Translations under genes and position numbers: made by a program
Source: an uncultured Flavobacteriales bacterium
GTDB taxonomy: Bacteria; Bacteroidota; Bacteroidia; Flavobacteriales_D; Parvicellaceae
Direction: 5' to 3'
NCBI GenBank assembly: GCA_943788755.1
Contig: CALSRM010000003.1
Location: forward strand, 930,001-994,000
Length of the DNA: 64,000 nucleotides
Shown here: positions 35,009 to 45,495 of the stretch, in pieces
How the letters are laid out: every line of letters begins with the position of its first letter
How positions within the stretch are numbered: the first letter of the stretch is position 1
Notes under the pieces: generated by a model
Database searches by the model: none
Seen by the model: only the letters and a program-made list of their open reading frames with translations
What the model was told of the DNA's origin: nothing

Positions 35009-36817
35009 ATGAGTAAGCAGCCTTTATTAGAAGTTAAAAATTTAGTAACAGAGTTTCGTACGGATAACGGAACTGTGAGGGCAGTTGATGGTGTTAGCTT
35101 TGCGCTTCACAGAGGCGAAACTATCGGTATTGTTGGAGAATCAGGGTCAGGGAAATCTGTAACATCGCTTTCCGCTATGCGCTTAATTCCAGAGCCCCCT
35201 GGTAAAATTGTAAATGGGAACATTCTTTTTCACGGTGAGGATTATGAATCGGATTTAGCAAACCTTAATGAAAAGCAAATGCGGAAATTTCGAGGAAATG
35301 AAATCGCAATGATTTTTCAAGAACCGATGACATCTTTAAATCCGGTATTTACTTGCGGAAAGCAAGTAATGGAAGCAATTCAATTACACCAAAAAGCTTC
35401 CAGAAAAGAAGCGAAAGAAAAAACAATAGAATTATTTAATAAAGTAAAATTACCACGGCCAGAAGAGATATTTAAAAGTTATCCACATCAAATTTCAGGA
35501 GGTCAAAAGCAACGGGTAATGATTGCGATGGCTTTGTCTTGTAATCCTGCAATTTTAATTGCTGATGAACCTACAACAGCATTAGATGTGACGGTTCAGA
35601 AAACGATTTTACAGTTGATGAAAGAACTGCAAGAAGAGTATAATATGGGGATACTTTTTATTACCCATGATTTAGGTGTTATAGCAGAATTGGCGGATGA
35701 AGTGGTGGTGATGTATAAAGGGAAAATAGTCGAAAAAGGACCCGCACTTCAGGTTTTCTCAAGGCCTAAACACCCTTATACTAGAGGACTGTTGGCTTGT
35801 CGTCCTCCTTTGGATGTTAGAGTTAGAGAGCTTCCTACTCGGAAGTATTTTATGACTGAAGATGAGAAGGGGGCAATTGTAGAAACAGGTAAAACTGTAG
35901 CGGAAGTTATAAAAGAACTAGAGGTATCGAAAAATGAGGTGTCCTTTAGGCATGATATAATATATGCGCAGGAACCACTTTTGGAAGTTAAGAACTTAAA
36001 AACTTATTTTCCAAATAAAAGATCCTTTTTTGGTAAGACTAGAAGTTGGGTAAAAGCTGTTGATGATGTGAGTTTTAAGCTCTGTACTGGAGAAACTCTA
36101 GGACTTGTAGGGGAGTCTGGATGTGGGAAAACTACCCTTGGAAGAACAATATTAAAGTTGATTGAGCCCACTGATGGAATGATAACCCTAAACGGAGAAG
36201 ATATAACGGGTTATTCTAGTAAGATGATGCGTCCATTGCGGAAAGATGCTCAGATTATTTTCCAAGATCCATACTCTTCATTGAATCCAAGAATAACCAT
36301 TGGAGAAGCTATTATGGAACCAATGCGGGTACATAACGTTTGTGATAATGAGGTGCATAGAAAGTACGAGGTTTTTGAACTATTAAAAAAGGTAGGATTA
36401 GATCCCAACCAATTTAATAGATACCCTCATGAGTTTTCCGGAGGTCAGAGACAGCGTATTTGTATAGCAAGGTCGATGGCGTTAAAACCAAAACTTGTAA
36501 TATGTGATGAATCTGTTTCAGCTTTGGATGTTTCCGTTCAAGCAGAGGTTTTAAACCTTTTAAATGAATTAAGGGACGAATTTGGCTTGACTTACCTTTT
36601 TATATCGCATGATTTATCTGTGGTTAAATTTATGAGTGATAGAATTATTGTGATGAAAGATGGGAAAATTGAAGAGGAAGGATTAGCGGATGAAATTTAT
36701 GCAAACCCAAAAACTGAATACACTAGGTCATTAATTAATTCTATTCCAAAAGGAAGAATTGAAGATATAAGAGGAAGTCAGGAATCGAAAAAATCAAATA
36801 GTACTTCTGTAATATAA
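35009..36817 (+). CDS. dipeptide ABC transporter, two fused ATPases
   Basis: A 602-residue protein with two complete nucleotide-binding domains of the oligopeptide/nickel (DppD-DppF) type. The first (about 1-290) has [16 protein letters not shown] and [13 protein letters not shown]; the second (about 325-590) has [16 protein letters not shown] and [12 protein letters not shown]. The region between them is the oligopeptide family linker ([15 protein letters not shown]). Both sites look intact. Fused pairs like this (YejF, GsiA) drive peptide or glutathione uptake. No permease or binding protein gene lies beside it, so its membrane partners are elsewhere. Confidence 0.9.
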   Translation: MSKQPLLEVKNLVTEFRTDNGTVRAVDGVSFALHRGETIGIVGESGSGKSVTSLSAMRLIPEPPGKIVNGNILFHGEDYESDLANLNEKQMRKFRGNEIAMIFQEPMTSLNPVFTCGKQVMEAIQLHQKASRKEAKEKTIELFNKVKLPRPEEIFKSYPHQISGGQKQRVMIAMALSCNPAILIADEPTTALDVTVQKTILQLMKELQEEYNMGILFITHDLGVIAELADEVVVMYKGKIVEKGPALQVFSRPKHPYTRGLLACRPPLDVRVRELPTRKYFMTEDEKGAIVETGKTVAEVIKELEVSKNEVSFRHDIIYAQEPLLEVKNLKTYFPNKRSFFGKTRSWVKAVDDVSFKLCTGETLGLVGESGCGKTTLGRTILKLIEPTDGMITLNGEDITGYSSKMMRPLRKDAQIIFQDPYSSLNPRITIGEAIMEPMRVHNVCDNEVHRKYEVFELLKKVGLDPNQFNRYPHEFSGGQRQRICIARSMALKPKLVICDESVSALDVSVQAEVLNLLNELRDEFGLTYLFISHDLSVVKFMSDRIIVMKDGKIEEEGLADEIYANPKTEYTRSLINSIPKGRIEDIRGSQESKKSNSTSVI

Positions 36818-36860
36818 TGCGACTTGGCTCTGCTTTATTTCTTACTTTATTTTTTTCCTG

Positions 36861-36868
36861 TACATTTG
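36861..36868 (+). promoter_or_regulatory. -7 promoter element (TACATTTG) for the GH3 gene
   Basis: Exact TAnnTTTG match ending 23 bases before the ATG at 36892. No -33 TTG is seen at normal spacing. Confidence 0.5.
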
Positions 36869-36891
36869 TAAAGGCATTCTAATTAAGAATC

Positions 36892-38394
36892 ATGGGAGTT
36901 AAAGCAGCATTGAGTAAGCCTTTCGCAAGATTTATCGCAATAGGAATAAAAAAATGGAGTTCGAACCCAATTAGAACCCAACAGAAGGTATTCGATAACC
37001 TTATCAATAAAGCTAAAAACACAGCTTTTGGAAAGGACCATGGGTTTAATATAATTTCGTCTTATTCAGATTTTAAAAAAGCTGTTCCCGTTAGGGATTA
37101 TGAGGAGTTAGCAAGCTATGTTTTAAGAGTAAAAAAAGGTGAAGAAAATGTGCTTTGGCCCGGGAAGCCAATTTACTTGTGTAAGACTTCTGGGACAACC
37201 TCAGGGGCAAAATATATTCCGATTACAAAACAATCCATGCCGAATCATATCCATTCGGCTAGAAATGCTTTATTGTCATACATTGATGGAAGCAATGAGG
37301 CTGGTTTTGTGGATGGTAAAATGATATTTTTACAAGGCAGTCCAGAAATGGAATCTGAAAATGGAATTCCTATAGGGAGGTTGTCTGGGATAGTTGCTCA
37401 CCATGTTCCGCAGTATTTGCAGAAAAATAGAATGCCTTCATACGAAGTAAATTGTATTGATGATTGGGAGTCGAAAGTAGATGCGATTGTTGATGAAACA
37501 ATCCATGAGAATATGACATTGATTAGTGGAATTCCTTCCTGGGTTCAAATGTACTTTGAGAAGCTGCAAAAAAAATCTGGAGGCAAACTCATTAAAGATA
37601 TTTTTCCAAACTTTTCGCTCTTTGTCTATGGCGGTGTGAGTTATGAGCCATACAGAAAAAGATTTGAAGAGTTAATTGGAAAGTCAATTCCTAGTGTAGA
37701 ATTATATCCTGCTTCAGAAGGTTTTATTAGCTTTCAAGATAGCCAAGATGAAGAGGGAATGCTTTTAGTTTTAAATGAAGGTATTTTTTATGAGTTCATC
37801 AAAGCAGATGACTTTTTTAAGGATGATCGAGAGAGAGTTTCATTAAATGATATTGAGCTAGGTATTAATTATGCAATAATTCTAAATACGAATGCAGGTC
37901 TATGGGGATATAATTTAGGAGACACAATAAAATTTGTTTCCAAAAACCCTTACCGCATTATTGTAACAGGAAGGATTAAACACTTCACTTCTGCTTTTGG
38001 AGAACATGTAATAGCGGAAGAAGTAGAATTTGCAATACAAGAAGGGTTAAAAGGTTTAGATGCCCAAATTGTTGAGTTTACCGTCGCACCTCAGGTGAAT
38101 CCAAAACAAGGTGAACTTCCTTATCATGAATGGTTTATTGAGTTTTCAAAGAAACCGAATGATATGAAAGCATTTATTGCAAAAATAGATTTATTGCTTC
38201 AGCAAAAAAACCCGTATTACGCGGATTTATTAAAGGGAAATATTTTACAGTGTTTAAAGATCTCTATAATAAAAGAAGGAGGTTTTACTTCTTTCATGAA
38301 ATTGAGAGGTAAATTAGGAGGGCAGAATAAAATACCCCGATTAAGCAATGATCGAAAAATGGCGGATGAACTTATTGAGTTTATAGAGAAATAA
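36892..38394 (+). CDS. GH3-family acyl-adenylating enzyme
   Basis: A 500-residue member of the GH3 auxin-responsive family, known in plants as acyl-acid-amido synthetases. The ATP motif is KTSGTTSGAKYIPIT (about residue 97), followed by LISGIPSWVQMYFEKL, YPASEGFISFQDS, and NLGDTIKFVSKNPYRIIVTGRIKHFTSAFGEHV, the adenylation-domain hinge. Bacteroidota carry many GH3 genes, yet their substrates are unknown. The enzyme should activate a carboxylic acid with ATP and could join it to an amine. It stands alone behind its own promoter. Confidence 0.88.
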   Translation: MGVKAALSKPFARFIAIGIKKWSSNPIRTQQKVFDNLINKAKNTAFGKDHGFNIISSYSDFKKAVPVRDYEELASYVLRVKKGEENVLWPGKPIYLCKTSGTTSGAKYIPITKQSMPNHIHSARNALLSYIDGSNEAGFVDGKMIFLQGSPEMESENGIPIGRLSGIVAHHVPQYLQKNRMPSYEVNCIDDWESKVDAIVDETIHENMTLISGIPSWVQMYFEKLQKKSGGKLIKDIFPNFSLFVYGGVSYEPYRKRFEELIGKSIPSVELYPASEGFISFQDSQDEEGMLLVLNEGIFYEFIKADDFFKDDRERVSLNDIELGINYAIILNTNAGLWGYNLGDTIKFVSKNPYRIIVTGRIKHFTSAFGEHVIAEEVEFAIQEGLKGLDAQIVEFTVAPQVNPKQGELPYHEWFIEFSKKPNDMKAFIAKIDLLLQQKNPYYADLLKGNILQCLKISIIKEGGFTSFMKLRGKLGGQNKIPRLSNDRKMADELIEFIEK

Positions 38395-38553
38395 GGACTT
38401 GGGATTTACTATTAATTAGCTATCTCGATTATAATAACTTTATAAAGTATAATTTCGTGTTATTTCTTCTTGCTATTTTCTATTTCCCCCACTTTTCCAT
38501 TTAGGTATAACCTTTGTAAATAGAATTGCGTTGAGTCATTCATAAATATTTCC

Positions 38554-39978
38554 GTGAAAAATTTAATTAATACATTTATTCTATTTGCTTTTGGTGCAGT
38601 AAATGCCCAAACGGTCTTTTTAGATCAGCCTTACGAATTGGGCTTATTAGATAAGTCAAGCCAAAGGTATGTTGATGTTCCAATAAAAAACACGAGTGAT
38701 AAAAAGGTGTTTATTTTTCGAGCAGAGGCTGATAAACGATTTCAAATTCGGTATTCTAGCAAAGAGATACTCCCTGACAGTACTGTATATATGCGTGTTC
38801 AATTTACGCCCGAAGTAAAAGGTCCGTTTTCTGAAAAGATAGCAGTTCATTTTAGTTGTTATACAGCGCCTAAAACGATCAAATTAACCGGTTTTACTAT
38901 GGTAGTCCCAACATCGGCAATTGCATGTCCTAGTTTTTCTGACCAAGACATTAATACTTCACTTAATTTCGAGCTCGAGGTAACAGTTATTGATAAAGAG
39001 ACGCGAGAGCCAATTCATAAAGCGCAAGTTATTTTGATTAAAAATGGAATCCCAGTTGAAAAATTAATTACAAATTCAAAAGGTTTTGTTGAAAAGGAAG
39101 TTGAATTAGGCTTGTATTATTTTGTCGTTTCGGTAGAAACTTACTTCCCCACGGAGTTTGTAAAATACGTAAACCGTAATAACAATGTCGTATTGGTTGA
39201 ATTAGAAAAAGACCCTGACTTAGAGTTGCTTGTAATTGAAACAAATAAACCGGATGAAGAGATTGAAGATAGCCCTGAGGATCTATTTGAGCCAGATGAA
39301 ATTGAAAGCGCTGAGACATTGGAAATTATTATAGACGAAGTAGAAGTACAAGACACTATTTCAGAGATCATGGTTGAGATAGTAGAAGATCACTATCCTA
39401 ATTTTTCTGTAAACGAATTTAAGCCAAGTAACATTGTGTTTTTAGTTGATGTTTCAAGTTCGATGGCATACACAGGTAAGCTAGACCTGTTGAAAGTAGC
39501 GATGATTAATTTAGCGGGAATGTTAAGAGATGTAGATCAAATTACGATGGTATCATACGCAGATAACGCGAATATTATTTTAGAAACCCTACCAGGGAAT
39601 AATCCCGACACTATTATAAGCATTATACAAGGCTTAAAGGCTAATGGACATACAGCAGGAGGGAAAGGGATGAAAAAAGCTTACCAAAAAGCGGAAGAAG
39701 TTTTTATACCGCAAGGAAACAATCAAGTCATTATGGCTACAGATGGTGGGTTTACGCAAAATGATATTAATCCTTATAAATTGGCTAAAAAATATAAGAA
39801 AAAGGGAATTACTATTTCAATTGTTGGAGTAAAAACTAACTCAATTCAAGAGCTTTCGTTAGAAAAAGTAGTTGAACTAGGGGAGGGTAATTACGTTCGA
39901 ATTAAAAATTACGAAGAGGCGCAAGGTGCTTTGATTGATGAAATCAAAGCAAGCTCAAAAAGGTCGTGGTCACCTTGA
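38554..39978 (+). CDS. exported von Willebrand factor A protein
   Basis: A 474-residue exported protein that starts with GTG (38554) and a signal peptide (NLINTFILFAFGAVNAQ). Residues about 20-110 form a DUF1573-like immunoglobulin-type domain (VFLDQPYELGLLDKSSQRYVDVPIKN), about 135-215 a carboxypeptidase-regulatory-like domain, and about 220-285 a Glu/Asp-rich linker. The VWA domain starts at about 293 with an intact MIDAS (DVSSSM, residues 299-304, then a TAGG turn and ATDGG). It probably binds a partner through a divalent metal in the periplasm or at the surface. No lipobox or T9SS tail is seen. Confidence 0.8.
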   Translation: MKNLINTFILFAFGAVNAQTVFLDQPYELGLLDKSSQRYVDVPIKNTSDKKVFIFRAEADKRFQIRYSSKEILPDSTVYMRVQFTPEVKGPFSEKIAVHFSCYTAPKTIKLTGFTMVVPTSAIACPSFSDQDINTSLNFELEVTVIDKETREPIHKAQVILIKNGIPVEKLITNSKGFVEKEVELGLYYFVVSVETYFPTEFVKYVNRNNNVVLVELEKDPDLELLVIETNKPDEEIEDSPEDLFEPDEIESAETLEIIIDEVEVQDTISEIMVEIVEDHYPNFSVNEFKPSNIVFLVDVSSSMAYTGKLDLLKVAMINLAGMLRDVDQITMVSYADNANIILETLPGNNPDTIISIIQGLKANGHTAGGKGMKKAYQKAEEVFIPQGNNQVIMATDGGFTQNDINPYKLAKKYKKKGITISIVGVKTNSIQELSLEKVVELGEGNYVRIKNYEEAQGALIDEIKASSKRSWSP

Positions 39979-40046
39979 CCGTAATATAAGGATGTGTTAT
40001 TGTTTTTTAACACGGATAGAGAAGTGTTAATTCACAACCTCAATCT

Positions 40047-40075
40047 TTTGTTATTCATTTATAAAACTATCTTTG
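40047..40075 (+). promoter_or_regulatory. promoter of rseP (TTTG-N17-TATCTTTG)
   Basis: TTTG at 40047-40050 and an exact TAnnTTTG at 40068-40075, with the same 17-base spacing as the ricT promoter. The -7 element ends 19 bases before the ATG. Confidence 0.65.
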
Positions 40076-40094
40076 CCTTTCATTTATAAAAATT

Positions 40095-41423
40095 ATGGAG
40101 TTTTGGATTAAAGCTGCTCAGCTTATTTTGAGCCTTTCAATATTAATTGTATTACATGAATTAGGACACTTTTTACCAGCTAGGTGGTTTGGTACGCGTG
40201 TGGAAAAATTCTATTTATTTTTTGATGCAGGATTTTCTCTTTTTAAGTTTAAAAAGGGCGATACTGAATATGGAATAGGGTGGATTCCTTTAGGGGGCTA
40301 TGTGAAAATATCTGGGATGATAGATGAGAGCATGGACAAAGAACAGCTAGATAAGCCTGCTGAACCATGGGAGTTTAGATCTAAACCAACTTGGCAACGA
40401 TTAATCATTATGATTGGCGGTGTAACGGTTAATTTTATTCTTGCATTATTCATTTACATTGCTGTAATGTGGGTTTGGGGTAAAGAATATTTGCCAGTAG
40501 AAAATGCTATTTATGGAGTGCACTTAGCCGATGAAAGTATTGAAGGAGAAAACCTATTTATGGAAGGGGACATGATCCTTGACATAAACGGAAATATACC
40601 TCAGACTATGGGCGACATTAGTTCTTTGATCGTGATTGATGGTAACAGAGAGGTAAACTTAATAAGAAACGGGGTTAAAAGACATATTTCGCTCCCTCCT
40701 GATTTTGAGCAGATAGTATTAGCCAATGTAAGAGGGCCAATGTTTCAAGCATTGATTCCAACGCGCATTAATGATGTTATTTCTAGTTCAGGGGCTTCTG
40801 AAGCAGGATTGCAGGAAAATGATAGCTTGGTAGATATTAATGGAAAGTCCTTTCCTTTTTTCCAGCATTTTACGGTTGAATTACAAAACCACAAGGATAC
40901 GACTATTGAATTAGGTCTTTACAGAGGAAAAGAGCATATGGTAGTTCAAGTAAATGTAAGTGAAGAAGGAACATTAGGTTTCCATACAAAAATGCCCAGT
41001 GATTTGTTGGTTTACAAAACAGAGAAGTTTGGATTTTTCGAGTCTATTCCAGAAGGAATCAATCTAGGTGTTGAGACTTTAGGGAAGTACGTTAAGTCTA
41101 TGGGGCTTTTGTTTTCTAAAGAAGGAGCTAAGCAGTTAGGAGGTTTTGGATCTATTGGAAATATATTTCCTTCTGAATGGAATTGGCAAATATTCTGGTT
41201 AAATACTGCATTTCTTTCAATCATTCTTGCTTTTATGAATATTCTTCCAATCCCTGCATTAGATGGAGGGCATGTGATGTTTCTTATTTATGAAATGATT
41301 GCAGGAAAAGCGCCTAGTGATAAATTTCTTACACGAGCACAGGTTGTAGGAATGGTATTGTTACTTAGTTTGCTGCTTTATGCAAACGGAATGGATATTT
41401 ATCGCTGGATAGTTGGCGCCTAG
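40095..41423 (+). CDS. rseP: site-2 zinc metalloprotease RseP
   Basis: A 442-residue inner-membrane protease that cuts membrane segments of anti-sigma factors and remnant signal peptides. The zinc motif HELGH is at residues 21-25 in the first membrane segment, and the third metal ligand lies in ILPIPALDGGHV near the C-terminus. Two PDZ domains lie between (about 130-210 and 215-300). Length and layout are normal for the family. It is monocistronic, and a 24-bp perfect palindrome lies 15 bases past the stop. Confidence 0.93.
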   Translation: MEFWIKAAQLILSLSILIVLHELGHFLPARWFGTRVEKFYLFFDAGFSLFKFKKGDTEYGIGWIPLGGYVKISGMIDESMDKEQLDKPAEPWEFRSKPTWQRLIIMIGGVTVNFILALFIYIAVMWVWGKEYLPVENAIYGVHLADESIEGENLFMEGDMILDINGNIPQTMGDISSLIVIDGNREVNLIRNGVKRHISLPPDFEQIVLANVRGPMFQALIPTRINDVISSSGASEAGLQENDSLVDINGKSFPFFQHFTVELQNHKDTTIELGLYRGKEHMVVQVNVSEEGTLGFHTKMPSDLLVYKTEKFGFFESIPEGINLGVETLGKYVKSMGLLFSKEGAKQLGGFGSIGNIFPSEWNWQIFWLNTAFLSIILAFMNILPIPALDGGHVMFLIYEMIAGKAPSDKFLTRAQVVGMVLLLSLLLYANGMDIYRWIVGA

Positions 41424-41438
41424 TTTTTTTAATCTTCC

Positions 41439-41462
41439 TAGTTTTTCCATATGGAAAAACTA
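41439..41462. repeat. 24-bp perfect palindrome after rseP
   Basis: TAGTTTTTCCAT is followed at once by its exact reverse complement, with no spacer. As RNA it would form a hairpin with a small loop ending in an A-tract side, not a T-run, so it is not a standard terminator for rseP. It may be a protein-binding site or an mRNA 3' stabiliser. The rest of the gene-free stretch to 41793 (about 330 bases) holds nothing I recognise. Confidence 0.55.
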
Positions 41463-41793
41463 TAATTGATTAAGTTTCTAGTTCTTATTCCTTTTTATAA
41501 CTGTAATTTTTGATTTATTTCTAATGTCTATTTTGTGGTAATTTGTTGCGCGGATCCTATTGTTTTAATGTTTCACAAAAAGGTAGTTGAAAATTAGCTG
41601 CAGCGATTGTTGTGTGTAGTTATTTTCAAGGCGAATTTATATCTCAACATTATCCGCTAACTCTAATAATAGATGTTGACATCCGTTTTGGTAAATCTTG
41701 AGATTTGAAGCTTTCCTCCGATAATCTTTTCTCGGTTCTTCTGAAGAAATCTTTGGCTTTTATTGATAAAACAGATTTTTAGTTACAGTATAT

Positions 41794-42594
41794 TTACTTT
41801 GATAATACGGAAACAACGCGTCGTGTTAAATATTTGTTGACTAAAGGTATGTATGCGATGAACCTAATATTAAATAGGATTCTTGGTTCTAGTAAAACTA
41901 TTTTGTAATCAATTTCATTAATTATTTTGCGAAATTTTTTTCGTGTAATCTTATTTAGTTCCAAATAGTGATCAATAGCATTTAAAGTGCCAATATGATT
42001 CTCTTTCACACCTATTTTTTTGACAACATTGATTAATGTTTTATCTGAAAAGAACACTTGACACCATGGAATATTTATATAGTCCAGCATGTGGCTTGCA
42101 TCATAGCTGGTCCAAGGAGGGAACTCTGCGCAAAGCTTTCCACCGTGTTTTAGCACTCTTTTACATTCAGCTAAGGCAGAATTAAGTAATTTGATATCAA
42201 TGTGTTCTACCACATCATTCATCATTATTATGTCAAAAGAGTTATCCTCAAAAGGTAATTCTGCCAGACTTCCTGTCATGAAATTAATATTGTTGGCACC
42301 TTTATCCTGAGTAAATTCTTTAGCAAGGGCAATTCGCTTCTCGTCAATGTCTATTCCTGTTAAAGATTTACAGTTGCGTAAAGAATAAAAATAGGTTTTA
42401 CCCCCTGGTCCACAGCCTGCGTCAAGTACATCCTTGCCCTGTAAATCAATATATTTTTCATGAAGTTCAAAATTCTTTGAAGCCCATTTAAATTGAGCTT
42501 CCGGATAGGATAATTCTCCCCCCTCACGTCCATCAAATTTCTTCTTTGGCAAGATTGAACTGAAAAACATACAAAGATATTCCGGTATTCTCAT
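41794..42594 (-). CDS. SAM-dependent methyltransferase
   Basis: A 266-residue class I methyltransferase. The SAM site is VLDAGCGPGGKTYFYS (about residue 55), with acidic TGIDID in the next strand and FDIIMMNDVVEHI at about 120, a Methyltransf_11 pattern. The C-terminal third is basic and hydrophobic (RILFNIRFIAYIPLVNKYLTRR), perhaps binding a membrane or lipid-linked substrate. It begins 8 bases after the sdhB stop, so it seems to be the last gene of the sdh transcript, but its function has no obvious link with respiration. Sequence resembles glycan or lipid methyltransferases. Confidence 0.82.
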   Translation of the reverse strand: MRIPEYLCMFFSSILPKKKFDGREGGELSYPEAQFKWASKNFELHEKYIDLQGKDVLDAGCGPGGKTYFYSLRNCKSLTGIDIDEKRIALAKEFTQDKGANNINFMTGSLAELPFEDNSFDIIMMNDVVEHIDIKLLNSALAECKRVLKHGGKLCAEFPPWTSYDASHMLDYINIPWCQVFFSDKTLINVVKKIGVKENHIGTLNAIDHYLELNKITRKKFRKIINEIDYKIVLLEPRILFNIRFIAYIPLVNKYLTRRVVSVLSK

Positions 42595-42602
42595 TTTTAT
42601 TG

Positions 42603-43373
42603 TTAATCTTCTTTCGTGATAGAAGCTTTTAAGTACTCTCTATTCATTATCGCAATATTTTCTAAAGAAATTCCTTTAGGACATTCAACTTCGCATGCAC
42701 CGGTGTTAGTGCAGTTTCCAAAGCCTTCCAAGTCCATTTGTTTAACCATGTTTAAAACACGTTCTTTTCTCTCAACCTGGCCTTGAGGTAACAAAGAATA
42801 TTGAGTAACTTTTGCACCAACAAATAGCATCGCTGAAGCATTTTTACAAGTTGCCACACACGCTCCACAACCTATGCAAGTAGCGGCATCCATAGCTTTG
42901 TCGGCGTTATACTTGCTAATAGGAGTTGCATTTGCATCTTGTGTATTCCCAGAAGTATTTACCGAAATAAAACCACCTGCTTGTTGAATTCTATCAAAAG
43001 AAGAACGATCAACTTTCAAATCTTTCAATACAGGGAAAGCTTTTGCTCTCCATGGCTCTATCGTTACGGTTTCTCCATCTTTAAATTTTCTCATATGAAG
43101 CTGGCAAGTCGTAACTGCTCTATCAGGTCCATGTGCCTCGCCGTTAATGTATAAAGAACACATTCCGCAAATGCCCTCACGACAGTCGTGGTCAAATTCC
43201 ACAGGTTCTTCTCCTTTGCTTATTAGTCCTTCATTTAACACATCCATCATTTCTAGGAATGAGGAGTCTGGAGATATACCATTAACTTTGTAATCTACCA
43301 TTTTACCGGAAGACTTTTGGTCTTTTTGGCGCCAGATTTTTAATATTAAATTCATGTCTTTGTTTGTTGACAT
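42603..43373 (-). CDS. sdhB: succinate dehydrogenase/fumarate reductase iron-sulfur subunit
   Basis: A 256-residue subunit carrying three iron-sulfur clusters that pass electrons from the flavin to quinone. The [2Fe-2S] ligands lie in [18 protein letters not shown], and the two ferredoxin-type sets lie in [11 protein letters not shown] and [15 protein letters not shown]. It belongs to the B-type found in Bacteroidota and Epsilonproteobacteria. A 105-base gap with a strong hairpin separates it from sdhA, unusual for subunits needed in equal amounts. Confidence 0.93.
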   Translation of the reverse strand: MSTNKDMNLILKIWRQKDQKSSGKMVDYKVNGISPDSSFLEMMDVLNEGLISKGEEPVEFDHDCREGICGMCSLYINGEAHGPDRAVTTCQLHMRKFKDGETVTIEPWRAKAFPVLKDLKVDRSSFDRIQQAGGFISVNTSGNTQDANATPISKYNADKAMDAATCIGCGACVATCKNASAMLFVGAKVTQYSLLPQGQVERKERVLNMVKQMDLEGFGNCTNTGACEVECPKGISLENIAIMNREYLKASITKED

Positions 43374-43414
43374 AGCTTTTATTTTAATTATGTATAAAAG
43401 TATATTGTATTAAG

Positions 43415-43458
43415 TACAAAGTATGATGTCGTTTTTAAATAAAACATAATACTTTGTA
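43415..43458 (-). other. inverted repeat between sdhA and sdhB
   Basis: Arms 43415-43429 (TACAAAGTATGATGT) and 43444-43458 pair along 15 bases with one mismatch, around a 14-base loop. No T-run follows on the coding (minus) strand, so it is more likely an intercistronic stability or processing element than a terminator. Confidence 0.6.
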
Positions 43459-43478
43459 AAGTCTACATAATACAAATA

Positions 43479-45494
43479 CTATTTATAACTTCTTTGTTTT
43501 AACTCGATATCGTTAAATTCAAGTTTTTCTTTATGCAATTTTGATTTTCCTGCGTCACCAGTCCATTCCCATGCAGCAACATATTTGTAGTTTTTATCAT
43601 CTCTTTTTGCTTCACCTTTTTGTTCGCCATCTAATTCAACAGATTCCTCTCTAAAGTGACCTCCACAAGATTCATTTCTATCTAAAGCATCTAAAGCAAA
43701 TAATTCACCTAACTCTAGGAAGTCTGCTACGCGGCCTGCTTTTTCTAGTTCTGTGTTGAGACCTTGAGTAGTTCCTGGAACTCTCACATCTTTCCAAAAT
43801 TCTTCACGAATTTCGCGAATTGTTTTTATTGCTTCTTTAAGTCCGCTTTCATTCCTCGCCATACCTACATTGTTCCACATCACTTTCCCCAATCTTTTGT
43901 GAAAGTGATCAACTGATTTAGTTCCTTTAATATTGATTAATTTATTTAGCGTATCAGATACTTCTTTTTCAGCAGCATCAAATTCAGGAGTATCCGTTGG
44001 AATAGGTCCTGTTCTAATTTCATCTGCTAAGTAATCACCAATTGTATAGGGAAGTACAAAATAACCATCTGCTAACCCTTGCATTAATGCAGAAGCGCCT
44101 AGTCTATTTGCTCCATGTTCGGAGAAATTAGCTTCACCTGCTGCGTAACATCCAGGAATACTCGTCATTAAATTGTAGTCAACCCAGATACCTCCCATTG
44201 TGTAGTGTACAGCAGGGTAAATCATCATTGGAGTTTTGTATGGGTTTTGATCAACAATTTTCTCATACATTTGAAATAGATTACCGTATTTAGCCTTGAT
44301 AACTTCTTCACCGTATTCAAGTACTTCAGTATCTGTTGGATTATGGTTACCTGTTACTAATGCTTTCTCTTTCCCGTATCGTTGAATTGCAGATTTAAAA
44401 TCTAAATATACTGCCTCACCAGTTCCATTAACACCAAATCCAGCATCACACCTTTCTTTTGCCGCTCTAGACGCAACATCTCTTGGAACTAGGTTTCCAA
44501 ACGCAGGATACCTTCTTTCTAAATAGTAATCTCTACTTTCTTCAGGAATAGCAGTAGGAGTCAATTTGCCTTCTCTAATAGCTTTAACATCATCTAAGTT
44601 ATTTGGAACCCATATTCGACCATCATTTCTCAAGGACTCGGACATTAAGGTCAACTTAGATTGATGATCTCCTGATCTTGGAATACACGTTGGGTGAATT
44701 TGTGTGTAACAAGGATTTGCAAAATAAGCTCCTTTTTTATGAATTTTCCATGCAGCGGTTACGTTTGATCCCATTGCATTAGTAGAAAGAAAGAAAACGT
44801 TTCCGTATCCACCAGATGCGATTACAACAGCATGAGCTGAGTGGCGTTCAATCTTTCCGGTTACAAGGTCTCTTGCAATAATTCCTCTTGCTTTACCATC
44901 TACTTTCACTACATCAAGCATTTCATGACGGCTAAACATTTGGATTTTTCCTTTACCAATTTGTCTATTCATAGCTGAGTATGCACCTAGTAAAAGTTGT
45001 TGTCCTGTTTGCCCTTTAGCATAAAACGTTCTTGAAACAAGCACTCCACCAAAAGAACGATTGTCTAAAAGGCCTCCATATTCACGTGCAAAAGGAACCC
45101 CTTGCGCAACGCACTGGTCAATTATGTTTCCAGATACTTCAGCTAAACGATAAACGTTAGCTTCACGCGATCTGTAATCTCCACCTTTTACAGTGTCGTA
45201 AAATAATCTATAGATTGAATCACCGTCGTTTTGATAGTTTTTCGCAGCATTAATACCTCCTTGTGCAGCAATTGAATGTGCTCTGCGCGGAGAATCTTGA
45301 TATGCGAAAGCTTTTACACTATACCCCATCTCAGCTAACGAAGCTGCAGCAGAACCACCAGCTAATCCTGTTCCTACAACAATGACATCAATTAGACGTT
45401 TGTTCGCTGGGTTAACAACATTAATGTTGTTCTTATGATTGGTCCATTTCTCTTTAATAGGACCTTCTGGTATTTTAGCATCTAAAACTGACAT
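43479..45494 (-). CDS. sdhA: succinate dehydrogenase/fumarate reductase flavoprotein
   Basis: A 671-residue flavoprotein that oxidises succinate (or reduces fumarate) in the cytoplasm. The dinucleotide fold is [17 protein letters not shown], the covalent FAD His is in [18 protein letters not shown], and the active-site region includes HPTCIP and [49 protein letters not shown] marks the late FAD contacts. The length and the match to the B-type (Wolinella-like) group fit the two partner subunits. It starts 1 base after the sdhC stop. Confidence 0.95.
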   Translation of the reverse strand: MSVLDAKIPEGPIKEKWTNHKNNINVVNPANKRLIDVIVVGTGLAGGSAAASLAEMGYSVKAFAYQDSPRRAHSIAAQGGINAAKNYQNDGDSIYRLFYDTVKGGDYRSREANVYRLAEVSGNIIDQCVAQGVPFAREYGGLLDNRSFGGVLVSRTFYAKGQTGQQLLLGAYSAMNRQIGKGKIQMFSRHEMLDVVKVDGKARGIIARDLVTGKIERHSAHAVVIASGGYGNVFFLSTNAMGSNVTAAWKIHKKGAYFANPCYTQIHPTCIPRSGDHQSKLTLMSESLRNDGRIWVPNNLDDVKAIREGKLTPTAIPEESRDYYLERRYPAFGNLVPRDVASRAAKERCDAGFGVNGTGEAVYLDFKSAIQRYGKEKALVTGNHNPTDTEVLEYGEEVIKAKYGNLFQMYEKIVDQNPYKTPMMIYPAVHYTMGGIWVDYNLMTSIPGCYAAGEANFSEHGANRLGASALMQGLADGYFVLPYTIGDYLADEIRTGPIPTDTPEFDAAEKEVSDTLNKLINIKGTKSVDHFHKRLGKVMWNNVGMARNESGLKEAIKTIREIREEFWKDVRVPGTTQGLNTELEKAGRVADFLELGELFALDALDRNESCGGHFREESVELDGEQKGEAKRDDKNYKYVAAWEWTGDAGKSKLHKEKLEFNDIELKQRSYK

Positions 45495-45495
45495 A

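Noticed and set aside
41463-41793. Search for a small gene or RNA in the gap between rseP and the methyltransferase
   Set aside because: No open frame with a plausible start and no stable fold apart from the palindrome at 41439-41462.
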